A stretch of DNA of 64,000 bases from Prosthecochloris marina (GCF_003182595.1 NZ_PDNZ01000011.1:1-64000); one strand, 5' to 3'; positions 9,781 to 19,543 are shown, counted from the stretch's first letter. Numbers and translations are program-made. Notes: generated by a model from the sequence alone, not told the origin.

Positions 9781-9956
9781 TATTTTCTCTCGAACATGCT
9801 GTCAGATTTTTACAGCGAAAATCCATCATAAAACCGAAAATATTCTCGAACAAGTCCTGCGACAATGGAAGACAAAAAACACGATAGCATGCGGCACCAA
9901 AAGAAAACAAAACCGGTACAAGCATTGACAATGTAACCGGAGAAATAACAAGCGCA

Positions 9957-10226
9957 ATGACACCTCTGACACAAATGAAACAGGGCATGACTGGCAAAAT
10001 CGTTGGCATCCTCAACAATGGACACCGCCAGCAACACGGTCATGGCCATGGGTCGCACCACAATGGAGCTACAAGACTGAGAGAAATGGGTTTTTATGAA
10101 GGACAACAGGTGACCGTGCTGCAAAATCGAAACGGCAGCCCGCTTTTAGTCAAGCTTCAGGACAGCAGAATGGTCCTGGGACGCGGACTGGCAAAGAACA
10201 TTTTAATAGGGAGCGGCAACGTATGA
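9957..10226 (+). CDS. feoA: FeoA-domain protein with a histidine-rich insert
   Basis: FeoA is a small SH3-like protein that supports ferrous iron import through FeoB. This 89-residue copy has the family ends (LTQMKQGMTGKIVGI and RLREMGFYEGQQVTVL, then RMVLGRGLAKNI). Between them, near residues 22-36, is a His-rich loop (NGHRQQHGHGHGSHHNG) that could bind metal. The gene overlaps the second feoA by four bases (ATGA), so translation is coupled. Confidence 0.9.
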   Translation: MTPLTQMKQGMTGKIVGILNNGHRQQHGHGHGSHHNGATRLREMGFYEGQQVTVLQNRNGSPLLVKLQDSRMVLGRGLAKNILIGSGNV

Positions 10227-10450
10227 AACTGTCGGAACTTACAAAAGGACAAACCGCGCGGATCAAAAAAATCTCGTGCTCCGGTTCTCTCAAATCAAAA
10301 TTGATCGACATGGGCGTTCTCAAAGGAGAAAGAGTTCAGATTGTACGCATTGCGCCCCTTGGAGACCCCGTCGAAGTCCTGATCAAGCAATACAAACTTT
10401 CATTACGCAAAAAAGACATCGAGGGAATAATCGTCGAGGAGGTGCAATAA
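10223..10450 (+). CDS. feoA: FeoA, second copy
   Basis: This 75-residue protein is a plain FeoA: MKLSELTKGQTARIKKI, LKSKLIDMGVLKGERVQIV, and a final LSLRKKDIEGIIVEE. It lacks the His-rich loop of the first copy. It overlaps the upstream feoA by four bases, and its stop codon TAA shares one base with the feoB start ATG at 10450. Two adjacent feoA genes of different type suggest separate roles in regulating the FeoB channel, which is an inference. Confidence 0.92.
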   Translation: MKLSELTKGQTARIKKISCSGSLKSKLIDMGVLKGERVQIVRIAPLGDPVEVLIKQYKLSLRKKDIEGIIVEEVQ

Positions 10451-12798
10451 TGCCCGACACCATGATAGTGAATGAACAAACCACGCCAAACCAAAAGAAC
10501 ATACGAAAGGCAACGATTGCACTCGCCGGTAACCCGAACTGCGGAAAAACGACACTGTTCAACGCCCTGACCGGCCTGAACCAGAAAACCGGCAACTGGC
10601 CCGGTGTAACCGTTGACCGTAAGACAGGAACATACACTCATGAAGATCTCGAAATAGAGCTGGTCGATCTACCGGGAGTGTACTCCATTACAGCATCGTC
10701 AGTTGATGAGGAAATTGCAAGAGAATATATACTGTCAAAAGAGGCAAAACTGATCATCAACATCGTCGATGCTTCGAACTTGGAACGGAATCTCTACCTC
10801 ACAAGCCGTTTGCTTGAAATGAACGTTCCGGTACTGATAGCCTTGAATATGATGGATGTTGCCAACGAACGGGGCCTTGAGATCGACATCCATGCTCTTG
10901 AATCGAGACTCGGCTGCCGAATCATTCCCGTCATTGCATCGAAAAACAAGGGAATCCCTGCTCTCAAAATAGCTATTTACCAGGAAATCGACCGCCATAA
11001 AGAGTACCGTTCGCCGGCACAATACCCTCGAAACCTCAGTACCGCAATTGAAACTTTCGCCGAAAAACTTCGTACCAACGGCAGGCAAACGGACGCTGAT
11101 CCTCAATGGATGGCGGTTAAGCTTCTCGAAGGAGACCTGCCTCTGGAAAAGCTTGTCGACAATGAATTGCAAAATGAAATTTCACAGTCAAGGCAGAAGC
11201 TCTCTCTAGAACTCGATGAAGACATCGACATTATCGTGGCCGATAGTCATTACCGCCAAATCAGTACAATAGTCAACGAAGTGGTCCGGAGAAAACTGGA
11301 AGTTTCGGAAACCGTTTCGGACAAAATTGACAAAGTTGTTTTGAGCCGCCTCTGGGGTATTCCGATCTTTCTGGCAGCAATGTACACTATGTTCATGTTC
11401 ACCATTAATCTTGGCGGTGCTTTTATCGATTTTTTCGACATGTTCGCAGGGACTATTTTCGTCGATGGCCTCAGCGCACTGCTCGAACCGCTTGAAACCC
11501 CACAATGGTTGCTCACCATCCTGGCTTCAGGGCTTGGCGGCAGTATTCAAACCATGGCGACATTCATCCCTCCCATCGGATTTATGTTCCTCTTCCTTTC
11601 TTTTCTCGAAGATTCGGGCTACATGGCCAGAGCGGCATTTGTCATGGACCGGGGAATGCGTTTTCTTGGTCTGCCTGGAAAGGCATTCATCCCCCTCTTG
11701 GTAGGGTTTGGCTGTAATGTCCCGGCTATCATGGGTACCCGGACCATTGAAAACCAGAGAGACCGCCTGATGACAATCATGATGAATCCCTTCATGTCCT
11801 GCGGCGCGAGACTTCCTGTCTACGCTCTTTTCGCTGCAGCGTTTTTTCCGGTAGGAGGACAGAACATTGTATTCCTGCTTTATCTGATAGGGATTGCGTT
11901 TGCCGTGCTGACCGCTCTGGTTTTGAAAAATACTCTTTTGAAAGGCGAAACAAGTCATTTTCTTATGGAACTCCCCCCATACCATTTCCCTACCGTGAAA
12001 GGTGTTCTGCTGAGAACCTGGGACCGCCTGAAATCATTCCTGGTTCGTGCAGGAAAAGTGCTTGTCCCGGTCATCGTCGTGTTGAGCTTTCTCAATTCAC
12101 TGGGAACGGATGGTTCATTTGGCAACGAGGATACTGAAAATTCAGTGCTTTCGTCAATCAGCAAAACAATATCGCCAGTATTCGCCCCGATGGGGGTCAC
12201 TGAAGACAACTGGCCGGCTACCGTCGGTATTTTCACCGGCATTTTCGCCAAGGAAGCGGTTGTGGGTACGCTTGACGCTTTATATGCCCAGATAGGAAGC
12301 GACGGAGAGAAGAGTGATGAGGAAAATGAAGAGTTCGACTTCTGGGCCGGTATCAACGAATCTTTTGCGACAATACCGGCAAATCTCGGGGACCTGGCAG
12401 ATACCGTACTCGACCCGCTGGGAATCTCTATCGGAGATGTTTCCGACATGGAAACAGCAGCTGAAGAACAAGAGGTCGAAGCCTCTATCTTCGGATCGAT
12501 GGTCAACTTGTTCGACGGCAAAGTCGGTGCGTTCGCCTACCTGCTTTTTGTTCTCCTCTACTTTCCCTGTGTCGCGGCGATCGCAGCGGTATATCGTGAA
12601 ACAAACCTTGGATGGACAATTTTTGTTGGGCTATGGACTACCGGCCTGGCATATATTGCAGCTGTGATTTTTTATCAACTCGGCACTTTTTCCGTAAACC
12701 CTGCAGGATCGTTGCTCTGGACATTCTCCATGCTTTCTATCTTCGTTGTTGCAGTTGTAATTATGTGGTTGAAAGGTAGACGGAGAGAAGAAGCATAA
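10450..12798 (+). CDS. feoB: Ferrous iron transporter FeoB
   Basis: FeoB imports Fe(II) across the inner membrane and couples this to a G-protein domain. From ATG 10450 the product is 782 residues. The G domain shows G1 GNPNCGKTT at residues 27-35, G3 DLPGVYS and G4 NMMD. The membrane part has the two inverted Gate regions, with Cys in GFGCNVPAIMGTRT and PFMSCGARLPVYA. An open frame extends upstream into feoA, but the start at 10450 is supported by the strong ribosome site GAGGAGGTG just before it and by the start of homology. The downstream small gene is a FeoC-like protein, completing a feoAABC operon. Confidence 0.97.
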   Translation: MPDTMIVNEQTTPNQKNIRKATIALAGNPNCGKTTLFNALTGLNQKTGNWPGVTVDRKTGTYTHEDLEIELVDLPGVYSITASSVDEEIAREYILSKEAKLIINIVDASNLERNLYLTSRLLEMNVPVLIALNMMDVANERGLEIDIHALESRLGCRIIPVIASKNKGIPALKIAIYQEIDRHKEYRSPAQYPRNLSTAIETFAEKLRTNGRQTDADPQWMAVKLLEGDLPLEKLVDNELQNEISQSRQKLSLELDEDIDIIVADSHYRQISTIVNEVVRRKLEVSETVSDKIDKVVLSRLWGIPIFLAAMYTMFMFTINLGGAFIDFFDMFAGTIFVDGLSALLEPLETPQWLLTILASGLGGSIQTMATFIPPIGFMFLFLSFLEDSGYMARAAFVMDRGMRFLGLPGKAFIPLLVGFGCNVPAIMGTRTIENQRDRLMTIMMNPFMSCGARLPVYALFAAAFFPVGGQNIVFLLYLIGIAFAVLTALVLKNTLLKGETSHFLMELPPYHFPTVKGVLLRTWDRLKSFLVRAGKVLVPVIVVLSFLNSLGTDGSFGNEDTENSVLSSISKTISPVFAPMGVTEDNWPATVGIFTGIFAKEAVVGTLDALYAQIGSDGEKSDEENEEFDFWAGINESFATIPANLGDLADTVLDPLGISIGDVSDMETAAEEQEVEASIFGSMVNLFDGKVGAFAYLLFVLLYFPCVAAIAAVYRETNLGWTIFVGLWTTGLAYIAAVIFYQLGTFSVNPAGSLLWTFSMLSIFVVAVVIMWLKGRRREEA

Positions 12799-12811
12799 AC
12801 CGTTCAAAAAG

Positions 12812-12836
12812 CGGGAGTATCACAAGGGTGCTCCCG
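12812..12836 (+). other. Hairpin between feoB and feoC
   Basis: CGGGAG at 12812-12817 and CTCCCG at 12831-12836 can pair around a 13-base loop in the feoB-feoC gap, ending two bases before the feoC start. There is no T-run, so it is not a standard terminator. It could lower feoC translation or protect the feoB mRNA end. Confidence 0.35.
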
Positions 12837-12838
12837 TC

Positions 12839-13090
12839 ATGCCAATCAAACCAGTATCATTCATGTCTCTTCTTGAACTGAAAGAATACTTGCAAAACAG
12901 GGGTATCGTCTCGATCAACGATCTCAGTGTCCATTACAATGCTTCACCTGAGACACTTGAGCCGATGCTCGAGCACTGGATCCGCAAAGGCAAGCTCCGT
13001 AAGGAAACACCCGACAGTTCATGCGGAAACAAAAAAAGCAGTTGCTCCTGCTGCACAGGCAATGATGTATGGTATCAGTGGATACAGTAG
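12839..13090 (+). CDS. FeoC-like winged-helix protein with a cysteine cluster
   Basis: The 83-residue product has a short winged-helix domain (SLLELKEYLQNRGIVSINDLS, then PMLEHWIRKGKLRKE) followed by a Cys-rich tail (SSCGNKKSSCSCCTGND). This is the layout of FeoC, which binds FeoB and can hold an Fe-S cluster. Position directly after feoB supports the call. The start could also be the internal ATG at 12863, where the conserved part begins; neither has a clear ribosome site. Confidence 0.82.
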   Translation: MPIKPVSFMSLLELKEYLQNRGIVSINDLSVHYNASPETLEPMLEHWIRKGKLRKETPDSSCGNKKSSCSCCTGNDVWYQWIQ

Positions 13091-13322
13091 ACCTTCAAAC
13101 ATCTGTATAGGCACCTCTCTTAATCCATTCCTCGATTCTATCACTTCTTTGAGTGGATTGAGAGGTGTTGCCGTGAGACAAAGAGCTGCTCAGACATTCC
13201 AGCCTTCAGGCTCCTGTCATAAATACTTACAACACATCACAGCCCCAAATGTGTAAGATCTTGCGGAAAAACACATCCCGATTTCTACCATCCTACATGT
13301 TTTCAATCTCTTAATTTGTTTA

Positions 13323-13345
13323 TTTTTATTTTGTCTAAATAAAAA
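13323..13345 (+). promoter_or_regulatory. Conserved 23-bp palindromic box upstream of TonB receptor 1
   Basis: In the 351-base gap before the receptor gene there is an AT-rich near-palindrome with core TATTTTGTCTAAATA, nearly identical to sites at 21016, 32430 and 44616. Here it is followed within ten bases by an inverted TAGACAA, so the region holds two facing half sites. It lies about 100 bases before the receptor start, a normal position for an operator or promoter element. Nothing else recognisable is in the gap. Confidence 0.65.
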
Positions 13346-13441
13346 AAATAGACAAATTACGACCGCCATTGATATGCATGCATGCGCTTCATAGGCATTT
13401 ATAGCAGTATCCTAAAGCAGCATCAGTAAAATCAGTACCTC

Positions 13442-15961
13442 ATGCACAACAAACCTGTCCTACCCGCACTATTGTCGATCATTCTGCTATCGGCAACAGG
13501 CAGTGTGTTACTGCCTCAAAGAACCTCAGCGACTGAAAATACAGCAGAGACACCTAGGATAGATACATCCAAAACGGATACGTCCAAAACGCTTCGGCTC
13601 AACCCCATACTTGTCAGGGAAGCAGCAGACGAGCCGGGAAAAAGCACGATCGGGGGAGAAAGCCTTCAGTCTCTGCCCAACTATACCGGCTCGATAACGG
13701 GAGCGCTGAAAGTGTTTCCCGACGTGCAGTTTTCCAACGATGAAAGTTCGAGTTTGACTGCTGGTGAAATAAGGCCTCCCCGGGTCTCGATCAACGGTGC
13801 AAAACCCTATGAAAACAGTTTCACAATCGACGGAATCGGCAACACCAACACTTTCAACCCCAGCGGTCTGGGCGCTGAAAACAACAATGCGGGAGCGAGC
13901 TTCAACGATCTGGGCGTCCACGGGGCCGATCAGAACCTGTTCTATGATATCAGTCTGGTCGAATCGGTGACCGCCTATACCAGCAATGTCCCCGCCAAAT
14001 ACGGAGGGTTTACCGGCGGCCTGATCGATGCGGAGCTGCGCAATCCACGTGCCGACCGGTGGCATTTCACCCTTTCCGGCAGGCATACGAGAAGCGAATG
14101 GTTCGTCATGCGTGACGTGGATGAAGCATCCGAAGAGCCCGACAATCAACCCGACTTTTCAACTTACAATCTCAATGCAGTTCTGGAAGGCCCCCTGACC
14201 GACAAGGCCGCCTTGCTGTTCTCCGCATCGAGACAGCATTCCACCATACCGCTGGAACGACGGGAAAGAGACGGGGCGAGAACCTATGTATACGATGACG
14301 ACGAACAGTTCAGAACCAATGAAAACTACTTCGCCAGGTTTCTGTTCAACCCTAACAGCAATCTCCTGCTGACGTTTGACGCAACATATGCGCCATATAC
14401 CGAAAAACGGTGGCGGGCTGCCTGGGCGGACAGCGACTGGGAGATCTACAACGACGCCTACCGTTTCAGCGCCGGCGCCGACTGGGTAACCGGCCTCGGC
14501 CTGCTCAGTTTCAAAGCCGCCTACTCGGAAAACGGTTACAGCCGGGATACCAAAACCAACTACCGCTACTCTTATATCGATCTCGCTACAGACGACGGCG
14601 AACAGTATGGTGGTGTGGGTGACGCAACGGTCGAAAAACGCAGCGTCGATCTCCGTGTGGACTTCGAGTCAAGAGAGTTGAACCTGCTGCTTCTGAAGGC
14701 CATATCAACGGGTGTGAACGTCAATGCAGCCACGATAGACATGTGGAATGAAGCCGCAATGGTCGATGTTCTCGTTAAAATGCCTTCCAGGGCAATTCGC
14801 ACTACATCAAATTACCTGGAATATAGTCAGTCAAGATCGCTGAAGACGCTGGGATACTATGCAGAGGCCGATCTGGCATGGAAAAGACTGCTGGTCACTC
14901 CCGGCTTTCGCCTCGATTATGACGATTACACCGAAAACCTCGATATATCGCACCGCTTGCGAGCCGAATACGACACGTTCGGCGACGGCACGCTGCGCCT
15001 GATCTCCGGTTATAATCGCTATTACGGCACGGCTCTTCGGACCTACGCCTTCGACCGATACCGCCCCTTTGTGAAAAATCAATGGCTCAAACAAGGCGAC
15101 GAATGGATCAAGATCGCCGACAACGTTACCGGCGCCGACAAGAGCTACATGGCAAAGGGTCTCGACACACCTTACTCCGACGAAATCATGGGCGGCCTGA
15201 TCGGTTCCGTTGCGGGATTCGACTACAGTGTCAAGATGGTCCATCGCGATCACAGGAAACAGTTGATGAACATGAGTGAAAAAGAAGACGACGAGACCCG
15301 ATACTGGATGACCAACGACGGTCAGGGCTCCTACGACGGTTTCACGGCAACCCTCACACGCGCCTTCGATGCCGGGGACTGGGGTAAACATGCCTTCACA
15401 TTCGGCGCAACGACCTCAAAAACCAAAACCTTTAACGGCGGGTTCGGCGATAACGTGTACAAGGAATCCAATTCCATCGAACGGGTTTATTCCAAGGTGT
15501 ATTACGACGGCGAGCTGATGCAAAGGGTCGATATGCCCGCCGATAACTACAATGCGCCGTGGGTGCTGACATTCACCTGGGAAGGCAGCTTCTTCGACGA
15601 CAAGCTTCGTCTCTATTCCTTCAACAGATGGCGGGATTCGAGCAGGGGCTTGAAAAGGGATGCACGGATCAGCAGTGAGACCCCCTATGGAACCACATCG
15701 GGCAGCGAAACCCGCAAAAGTTCGGACTGGCTTAACCCGAACGGCACGTATTATTACGAAGCATACGTTATAGGGGGCATAGACGGAGGGTTCATGTCCG
15801 ACCTGTCCATAGAGATGGATCTGTTCGCTTCGGAGCAACTGTCCACTACCATCATACTGGATGTCCTGAACGTTTTCAACTCCAAAATGGACACCAGCGC
15901 GCTCGAAGACGGAACTGTCCGAGGCCGGGGTTACTATCTCGGTCTGAGAGGTGAGTTTTAA
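13442..15961 (+). CDS. TonB-dependent outer-membrane receptor 1
   Basis: The 839-residue protein begins with a signal peptide (positively charged start, LPALLSIILLSATGSVLLP) and has a plug domain (about residues 60-200, with RVSINGAKPYENSFTIDGIG and NVPAKYGGFTGGLIDAELR) and a long C-terminal barrel ending in Phe (YYLGLRGEF), as expected for outer-membrane insertion. The substrate is not evident. It is followed after 15 bases by an ABC ATPase and then by an ABC permease, forming a receptor plus ABC-2 module, and preceded by feoAABC. The conserved box at 13323 suggests metal-responsive control. Confidence 0.9.
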   Translation: MHNKPVLPALLSIILLSATGSVLLPQRTSATENTAETPRIDTSKTDTSKTLRLNPILVREAADEPGKSTIGGESLQSLPNYTGSITGALKVFPDVQFSNDESSSLTAGEIRPPRVSINGAKPYENSFTIDGIGNTNTFNPSGLGAENNNAGASFNDLGVHGADQNLFYDISLVESVTAYTSNVPAKYGGFTGGLIDAELRNPRADRWHFTLSGRHTRSEWFVMRDVDEASEEPDNQPDFSTYNLNAVLEGPLTDKAALLFSASRQHSTIPLERRERDGARTYVYDDDEQFRTNENYFARFLFNPNSNLLLTFDATYAPYTEKRWRAAWADSDWEIYNDAYRFSAGADWVTGLGLLSFKAAYSENGYSRDTKTNYRYSYIDLATDDGEQYGGVGDATVEKRSVDLRVDFESRELNLLLLKAISTGVNVNAATIDMWNEAAMVDVLVKMPSRAIRTTSNYLEYSQSRSLKTLGYYAEADLAWKRLLVTPGFRLDYDDYTENLDISHRLRAEYDTFGDGTLRLISGYNRYYGTALRTYAFDRYRPFVKNQWLKQGDEWIKIADNVTGADKSYMAKGLDTPYSDEIMGGLIGSVAGFDYSVKMVHRDHRKQLMNMSEKEDDETRYWMTNDGQGSYDGFTATLTRAFDAGDWGKHAFTFGATTSKTKTFNGGFGDNVYKESNSIERVYSKVYYDGELMQRVDMPADNYNAPWVLTFTWEGSFFDDKLRLYSFNRWRDSSRGLKRDARISSETPYGTTSGSETRKSSDWLNPNGTYYYEAYVIGGIDGGFMSDLSIEMDLFASEQLSTTIILDVLNVFNSKMDTSALEDGTVRGRGYYLGLRGEF

Positions 15962-15976
15962 ATCATTTCAACGTGC

Positions 15977-16879
15977 TTGTCATTCATTTATATGGATACG
16001 TTAATCGAATGTGTCGACCTGCGTCATGCATACGGCAAGAAAACCGTGCTTCACGGCATCAGTTTCAACGTGAAGGCCGGCAGCATATTCGGCCTTCTGG
16101 GAAAAAACGGAGCCGGAAAAAGCACGGTCATCAACATCCTGATGGGGTTCCTGCAGGCATCGGGCGGTACCTGCAGAATTCTTGGCGAAGAGAGCCACGC
16201 GCTCTCTCCGTCAACTCGTTCCAGAATCGGCTTGCTACAGGAAGGTTTCGTCCAATACGACTTCATGAGTGTAGCCGAACTCGACCGGTATTATGCTCCC
16301 TTCTATCCTGAATGGAACAGGGACATCTACTATGACCTGATCTCCCGCATGAACATGCCCGCCTCGAGACGATTGAGTGAGATGTCGCATGGACAGCGTT
16401 CCCAGGTAGTGCTGGGACTGATCATGGCGCAGATGCCACAGTTGATGATTCTCGACGATTACAGCATGGGGCTCGATGTCGGTTACCGGAGGCTGTTTAT
16501 CGATTTCCTGCGTGACTACGTCACTTTTCACGGCACCACCGTCCTGCTCACTTCGCACGTCGTCCAGGAACTCGACCGGATCATCGACCACATGGTAGTA
16601 CTGAAAGAAGGGAGCATCAGCAGCTGCATGGCTAAAAAGAAGTTCATGGAAACATTTCGAAGCTTCACGTTCGACAGCACTGCCGCATCATTACAGATGA
16701 CCGTGGACGACCGTATACTCGGGGTGGAACACAACCGGCAGACAACCACCGTATACGGCTTTTTCAACCGCTCCGAACTGCAGGAGTACCTTGAAGAGCA
16801 CCGGATTCCCTGCAGCGGAATCACATCGGTTACCATGACTTTTGAAGACGCTTTCATAGGGTTGACCGGAAAGTATTGA
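15977..16879 (+). CDS. ABC transporter ATP-binding protein with variant catalytic motifs
   Basis: This 300-residue ATPase has Walker A GKNGAGKST at about residues 42-50, a Q-loop (GLLQEG), the H-loop (LLTSHVVQELD), and a C-terminal extension of about 90 residues. Two motifs deviate: the signature is MSHGQRS instead of LSGGQ, and Walker B reads LMILDDYSMGLD, so the usual catalytic Glu is Asp. It probably pairs with the permease that follows. The closest type I can name is the YtrB/BcrA-like class of ABC-2 ATPases. A second possible start lies at 15992, five codons downstream. Hydrolysis may be slow; this is inference. Confidence 0.85.
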   Translation: MSFIYMDTLIECVDLRHAYGKKTVLHGISFNVKAGSIFGLLGKNGAGKSTVINILMGFLQASGGTCRILGEESHALSPSTRSRIGLLQEGFVQYDFMSVAELDRYYAPFYPEWNRDIYYDLISRMNMPASRRLSEMSHGQRSQVVLGLIMAQMPQLMILDDYSMGLDVGYRRLFIDFLRDYVTFHGTTVLLTSHVVQELDRIIDHMVVLKEGSISSCMAKKKFMETFRSFTFDSTAASLQMTVDDRILGVEHNRQTTTVYGFFNRSELQEYLEEHRIPCSGITSVTMTFEDAFIGLTGKY

Positions 16880-16937
16880 ATCGGCACAAACGTTACGCTA
16901 TTCTGTTTCCAAATATGTCTTTAACCGCAGCAACATC

Positions 16938-18911
16938 ATGAACAACCAGTGGCAATCACTCCTGAACAAAGAGTGGATCAAACTCCGTAGGGGAATATGG
17001 CTGTTACCTCTTCTGCTCATTTATACAGCAACCGATACCTTTCTCAACCTGCATGCTCTGCATCGTCATTACGGGCCGTTCGGGTTATGGGAAACCGTCA
17101 TTTTCAAACAACCCCAGTTTTTCAGTACATACATGCTTCTTGTCGCCTGTGGAATTATCACCGGTTTCCTTCAGGCCAGACCGGAGTCCTCAGGGAAACG
17201 TCTGAGACTGCTGTTTCATACCCCTACCGATCCCTCTCGCATCATAACCCTGCTCCTCATGACGGGCACGGCCATTCTGCTGTGCGTGAACATCACCGGG
17301 CTCACACTGCTTGGCGGCATCCTGTCGCTGTTTCATTTTCCATGGAACGTTACCTATCCCGTGCTGCTGACCGTCCTGCCCTGGTGCATGCTCGGTTTCA
17401 TCGCCTACCTGGCCACGGTCTCTTTTTTCCTGTCGAGCGACTTGCCGATGAAGCTGCTTTCACTCCTCACTTTTTTCCCGGCGTGGATGATTCTGGCGAC
17501 CAAAGACGCTTATGGACTTTCCGCACCATCGCTGTGGACCTATGCTTTGGCAACCATATGTTATATTTCTCTGGTGTATTACACATCCCTGCGCTTCACG
17601 GGAGAGCCGTCAAAGAACCCATTCTATTCCATTGCACGCATTATTTCCATCACTCTGGCAACCTGCGGACTCTCCGCGATATTGCTTATCCTGTACTGGC
17701 GGGTCGCCACACCGGCAAAGATCCACAAAACCATGCTGTATAGTCCTATATACAAGCAATTCATGTTCAGCCATAGCGATCCCGACAAAGTTGACGAACA
17801 GTGCTATATGCTGGAAAACGGCACATCGCTGACCCGCAAGGCATACCGTTCAGGACAACCGTTTCTCTATGTCCGTGACCTGGAAAAATGGGGAACGTTT
17901 CCTGAAACGATCGACGGCATACCGATCACACCACAACAGGCACGGCACGGTTGGCAATTCACACGTCTCTCGTCACGTGATTTCAATGCACCTCCCGCGA
18001 TGCTTTACATGATGCTGGAATCCAACCCGCAGGGTGCCAGGCTGCAGAAACCGTCAGATTTTTTCAGAGTGATCCGAAACGGTAACGCCATCGAGTTCAT
18101 CTCTCCCTATACGGGCGTCATAAACCGGCCAAAAAGCATAGCGTTCACTGAAGCGTTGCGAACAGCCGGTTTCATATTTCCGATTACCTCCATGGGAGGA
18201 AATCCCGACATTAGAAAAGAATACGATGCCGGTTATTTCCTGACAGATGCCAATGGAGCACTTTTTCAACTACAGATGACTGACAACAAGCCCTCCTGCA
18301 GAGCGACAGGACAACGCATTACCGAACAGATCGAGGACATCGTGATAAAAGAGCACCCCTTGAAAAAATTCTTTGGATTCATCATCACGAAAAAAGCTGT
18401 ATACGCCATCATGCAAGAAGATTGTTCCCTGAAATCGCTGCCTGTCGATGATTTCAACGCTGAAGCGTTCACGCTCACCCTGTGGTCCGACCTTCTCCAC
18501 TCCTCCTTCATCACCCGAACTCCGGGCAGAGAAACTTCATCTGCGAGAGGCATCGCCATTTCATCCAATTTCAAAGTGATCCATGCTTTCACGAGCGAGC
18601 CCGACCCAAAATACCTGCACAGCATGTCACTGCACCGAACCATAGCGTCGTTCCTCTTTCCTGTGCAGATAACACAGTCCATACCCGGATCATCATACCG
18701 ACACCTCATTGTCACCCATGCAGATAATCCGCGGGAAGCATTGGCCGGCAGTGTTTTTGCGCTGCTGCTCGTATTCCTGATACCCGGAAAGTCAATGCGG
18801 CGGTCTTTACGCGGACTCGACTACGGTCTCATAGCGATCTTTGGCCTGACTGCGGCGTTAATCATATTCCTGACGAAGTGCCGTGATAACTTTTTCTGGA
18901 AAAGAACCTAA
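16938..18911 (+). CDS. ABC-2 type permease with large non-membrane domain (DUF4857-like)
   Basis: The 657-residue protein has about six membrane segments in the first 250 residues, starting LNKEWIKLRRGIWLLPLLLIY as ABC-2 permeases do. A ~350-residue soluble domain with repeated beta-rich segments follows, and two membrane segments stand at the C terminus. This layout resembles proteins annotated DUF4857 that follow an ABC ATPase and a TonB receptor in Bacteroidota; I am moderately sure of that link. The soluble part probably faces the periplasm. Substrate and direction are unknown. Confidence 0.72.
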   Translation: MNNQWQSLLNKEWIKLRRGIWLLPLLLIYTATDTFLNLHALHRHYGPFGLWETVIFKQPQFFSTYMLLVACGIITGFLQARPESSGKRLRLLFHTPTDPSRIITLLLMTGTAILLCVNITGLTLLGGILSLFHFPWNVTYPVLLTVLPWCMLGFIAYLATVSFFLSSDLPMKLLSLLTFFPAWMILATKDAYGLSAPSLWTYALATICYISLVYYTSLRFTGEPSKNPFYSIARIISITLATCGLSAILLILYWRVATPAKIHKTMLYSPIYKQFMFSHSDPDKVDEQCYMLENGTSLTRKAYRSGQPFLYVRDLEKWGTFPETIDGIPITPQQARHGWQFTRLSSRDFNAPPAMLYMMLESNPQGARLQKPSDFFRVIRNGNAIEFISPYTGVINRPKSIAFTEALRTAGFIFPITSMGGNPDIRKEYDAGYFLTDANGALFQLQMTDNKPSCRATGQRITEQIEDIVIKEHPLKKFFGFIITKKAVYAIMQEDCSLKSLPVDDFNAEAFTLTLWSDLLHSSFITRTPGRETSSARGIAISSNFKVIHAFTSEPDPKYLHSMSLHRTIASFLFPVQITQSIPGSSYRHLIVTHADNPREALAGSVFALLLVFLIPGKSMRRSLRGLDYGLIAIFGLTAALIIFLTKCRDNFFWKRT

Positions 18912-18972
18912 CTATGATAGAGCAAAAGAAAATCCACCCTGAATTCGGTTAACCTCTCTACAATATTCTTTA

Positions 18973-19001
18973 TTGACGAACCCTCTTTCCTGCTCTATCT
19001 T
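18973..19001 (+). promoter_or_regulatory. Sigma70-like promoter for the ferredoxin genes
   Basis: TTGACG at 18973-18978 and TATCTT at 18996-19001 are separated by 17 bases, a good match to a housekeeping promoter. It lies about 80 bases before the first ferredoxin. The leader contains GAAGATG and CATCTTC, which can form a small stem. Confidence 0.6.
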
Positions 19002-19083
19002 TATAGGTGAAGATGTGCCATACTCAAGCATCTTCAGAGAAAAAACGAGATGTTTCCAATAATCATTAAAGCAGGAGGGAATC

Positions 19084-19278
19084 ATGGCTTACACGATCAA
19101 CCCGGATGCCTGCGTGATGTGTGATAGCTGCCGCACAGCATGTCCACGGAATGCCATCAAGGCGCATGAAACAGAAAAAACCTATGTTATCGACGCAAAC
19201 CTGTGCAACGACTGTGGTAACATGTCAGCCATTCGTTGTGTACCGCAATGCCCATCGGAGGCTATTGCAAAAACATAA
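19084..19278 (+). CDS. Ferredoxin, 2[4Fe-4S], Chlorobium type
   Basis: The 64-residue protein carries two cluster motifs, [12 protein letters not shown] and [17 protein letters not shown]. The longer spacing in the second motif is typical of the 8-Cys ferredoxins of green sulfur bacteria. These are the low-potential acceptors of the photosynthetic reaction centre and donors to reductive CO2 fixation. A good ribosome site (AGGAGGGAATC) precedes the start. A second ferredoxin gene follows after 79 bases, so the two are probably partly co-transcribed. Confidence 0.95.
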   Translation: MAYTINPDACVMCDSCRTACPRNAIKAHETEKTYVIDANLCNDCGNMSAIRCVPQCPSEAIAKT

Positions 19279-19357
19279 CCCAACGGGAGTCCGACCTTTT
19301 ACAGGGTTCTGCATCTTTAACAACGTACTATTATATAACAACTAACGAGGAATTATC

Positions 19358-19543
19358 ATGGCACTGTTTATCACCGAAGAATGCACCTATTGCGCCGCAT
19401 GCGAAGCGGAATGCCCGGTCAATGCAATTTCTGCAGGCGATGACATATATGTTATCGATCCAAACACCTGTAACGAGTGCGCCGACCTGGACGCACAGGC
19501 ATGTGTTTCGGTCTGCCCGGAAGAATGCATCGTACAAGGCTGA
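19358..19543 (+). CDS. Ferredoxin, 2[4Fe-4S], second copy
   Basis: The 61-residue product has CTYCAACEAECP and CNECADLDAQACVSVCP, the same two-cluster layout as its upstream neighbour, but is more acidic and differs in loop sequence. It has its own ribosome site (GAGGAATTATC). Tandem ferredoxin genes of this type are a hallmark of Chlorobi. The two proteins probably serve the same redox partners with different preference. Confidence 0.95.
   Translation: MALFITEECTYCAACEAECPVNAISAGDDIYVIDPNTCNECADLDAQACVSVCPEECIVQG

Noticed and set aside
10276..10449. N-terminal extension of FeoB into the feoA gene
   Set aside because: The extension is feoA read in another frame; a strong ribosome site and the start of homology place the start at 10450.
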